From Bacteroidota bacterium (lineage in GTDB: Bacteria; Spirochaetota; Spirochaetia; JABMQR01), in contig JABMQR010000008.1 in the NCBI GenBank assembly GCA_013202335.1, positions 1 to 13,855 of the forward strand: a stretch of DNA of 13,855 nt, written 5' to 3'. Under the pieces are notes generated by a model. The model was not told where the DNA came from. It worked only from the letters and a program-made list of their open reading frames with translations, and did not search any database. Position numbers and translations under genes: made by a program. Positions 12,937 to 13,855 of this stretch are shown in pieces; position 1 is the stretch's first letter, and each line of letters opens with the position of its first letter.

Positions 12937-13855
12937 TCAGAAAATAACTCTTTCCCCCGTTTCACCTGATTCCAAAATAGCCATGATAATTTTCACATCA
13001 TCAATTGGCATCTGTTTAGGGAGTTTAGGAGATCGATTGTTTTGAAGAGCACCGAGAAAATCAGACCACTGAAGGTAGAAATCATTTTCATTATCAAAAC
13101 GGTGATCAATTGTTTCACCCGATACGGTTAACTGTACAATCTTGTCATCTTTCACAACCAGCGTACCGTTATCACCATAAAGCCTCAGAAAACCCTTATC
13201 ATTTAGAGATTTCCAGCCTATATTAAGTGAAGTAATAACAGAATTCTCATGCTCGATGAGCGTAAAGGCGGAATCTATTGACCCAAGATTCTTATCTATA
13301 GACTTAACATGAGCAAAAACAGATTTTACCGGCCCTGATATCATTTGCAGAGCATGAACTGCATGAACTCCCCCATCCAGCACATAGCCGCCCGGAATTG
13401 TAAAATCCGCTCCCCTCCACGATGTTTGATTATAACTATTATCATTTTCCACAAAATTCAACCCATTCCAGCTTATACTATGGAGCTTTCCAATAATCCC
13501 CTGCTGAACAAGTTCAGCGGCCCTGTTAAATTTCGGTTGATAGTGAAAATTTTCAGCAGTCATAAAGGTAACACCGTATTTCGATGAAAAAGTACCTGTT
13601 TCAACAGCCTCTTCAACATTCATGCCCGCAGGTTTTTCACAAAGAACTGATAAACCCGCTTCGCAGCAGGCTTTGCTGACTGGATAATTCAGTGGTATGG
13701 GGAGAGCAATGAGAACAGCATCTAAATCTTTCACCTCTTTAATCATTTCCTGCCAATCTGTCCAGACCGAATGTACAGACAGACCCAGTTCATTGGCGAT
13801 ATCTTCAGCTTTAGCTTCAGACCTGTTACAAACAGCTATAACCTCAAGCTTATCA
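12937..13855 (-). CDS. Gfo/Idh/MocA-family oxidoreductase (partial, runs off the right edge)
   Basis: The frame is open from the window edge; the first visible residues are DKLEVIAVCNRSEAKAEDIA, the second strand of the Rossmann fold, so only the dinucleotide-binding GxGxxG start (roughly 30 residues) is missing. About 305 residues are present. Further marks are LDAVLIALPIPLNYPVSKAC and CEKPAG (the catalytic Lys of the EKP motif), followed by the C-terminal alpha/beta domain with GGYVLDGGVHAVHAL, where the His is the usual substrate-binding residue. Such enzymes oxidise or reduce sugars, inositols and related alcohols with NAD(P)H; the substrate here is unknown. The internal ATG at 13746 is not the start. 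It is probably co-transcribed with the downstream cupin. Confidence 0.88.
   Translation of the reverse strand, partial: DKLEVIAVCNRSEAKAEDIANELGLSVHSVWTDWQEMIKEVKDLDAVLIALPIPLNYPVSKACCEAGLSVLCEKPAGMNVEEAVETGTFSSKYGVTFMTAENFHYQPKFNRAAELVQQGIIGKLHSISWNGLNFVENDNSYNQTSWRGADFTIPGGYVLDGGVHAVHALQMISGPVKSVFAHVKSIDKNLGSIDSAFTLIEHENSVITSLNIGWKSLNDKGFLRLYGDNGTLVVKDDKIVQLTVSGETIDHRFDNENDFYLQWSDFLGALQNNRSPKLPKQMPIDDVKIIMAILESGETGERVIF

Overview
The window looks like a chromosomal segment of an AT-rich bacterium (roughly 40% G+C by eye). It consists of an eroded genomic island on the left joined to ordinary metabolic genes on the right. The lineage cannot be fixed from the sequence. Neither tRNA 3' end encodes CCA, the terminators are strong, and the hydantoinase-type gene set suggests a heterotrophic, possibly anaerobic bacterium; a spirochaete or a clostridium would both fit, and this is only a guess.

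Left region (1 to about 4880): mobile-element debris bounded by tRNA scars. Positions 175-221 hold the 3' part of a tRNA-Thr (CGU) gene, preceded by three GACTAA repeats exactly 10 bp apart. Positions 4834-4880 hold the 3' part of a tRNA-Pro (GGG) gene, preceded by GCAAACA repeats and followed by a strong terminator. Such 3' fragments are what tyrosine recombinases leave at the far end of an integrated element. Between them lie a tightly coupled pair (a DUF6573-like protein and a PD-(D/E)XK nuclease resembling the PGN_0703 group), a decayed stretch, an orphan ORF, a frameshifted and truncated tyrosine integrase, a reverse-strand orphan protein, and a reverse-strand excisionase-like HTH protein. 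No intact integrase is visible, so this part is probably immobile on its own.

Middle region (about 5079-9770, all minus strand): one apparent operon in the order Lrp/AsnC regulator, DUF917 (S-methyl-thiohydantoin desulfurase-type) protein, hydantoinase/oxoprolinase-type ASKHA protein, and CodB-like NCS1 permease, ending at a hairpin terminator. It reads as uptake plus processing of a small cyclic amide such as a hydantoin, controlled by its own Lrp-type regulator. That regulator appears to be translated from a near-leaderless mRNA. The substrate is unknown.

Right region (9771-13855): a 660-bp gap with a second, unrelated tyrosine-recombinase remnant and an 18-bp perfect palindrome, then a forward gene for an alanine dehydrogenase/PNT-family enzyme, a DUF1883 protein, a 33-codon mini-ORF, and the 5' fragment of a transposase-like gene. 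The fragment ends in a hairpin repeat that also occurs next to the tRNA-Pro scar, and the two copies differ by a compensated base pair. The window closes with a minus-strand pair, a cupin and a Gfo/Idh/MocA oxidoreductase that runs off the right edge.
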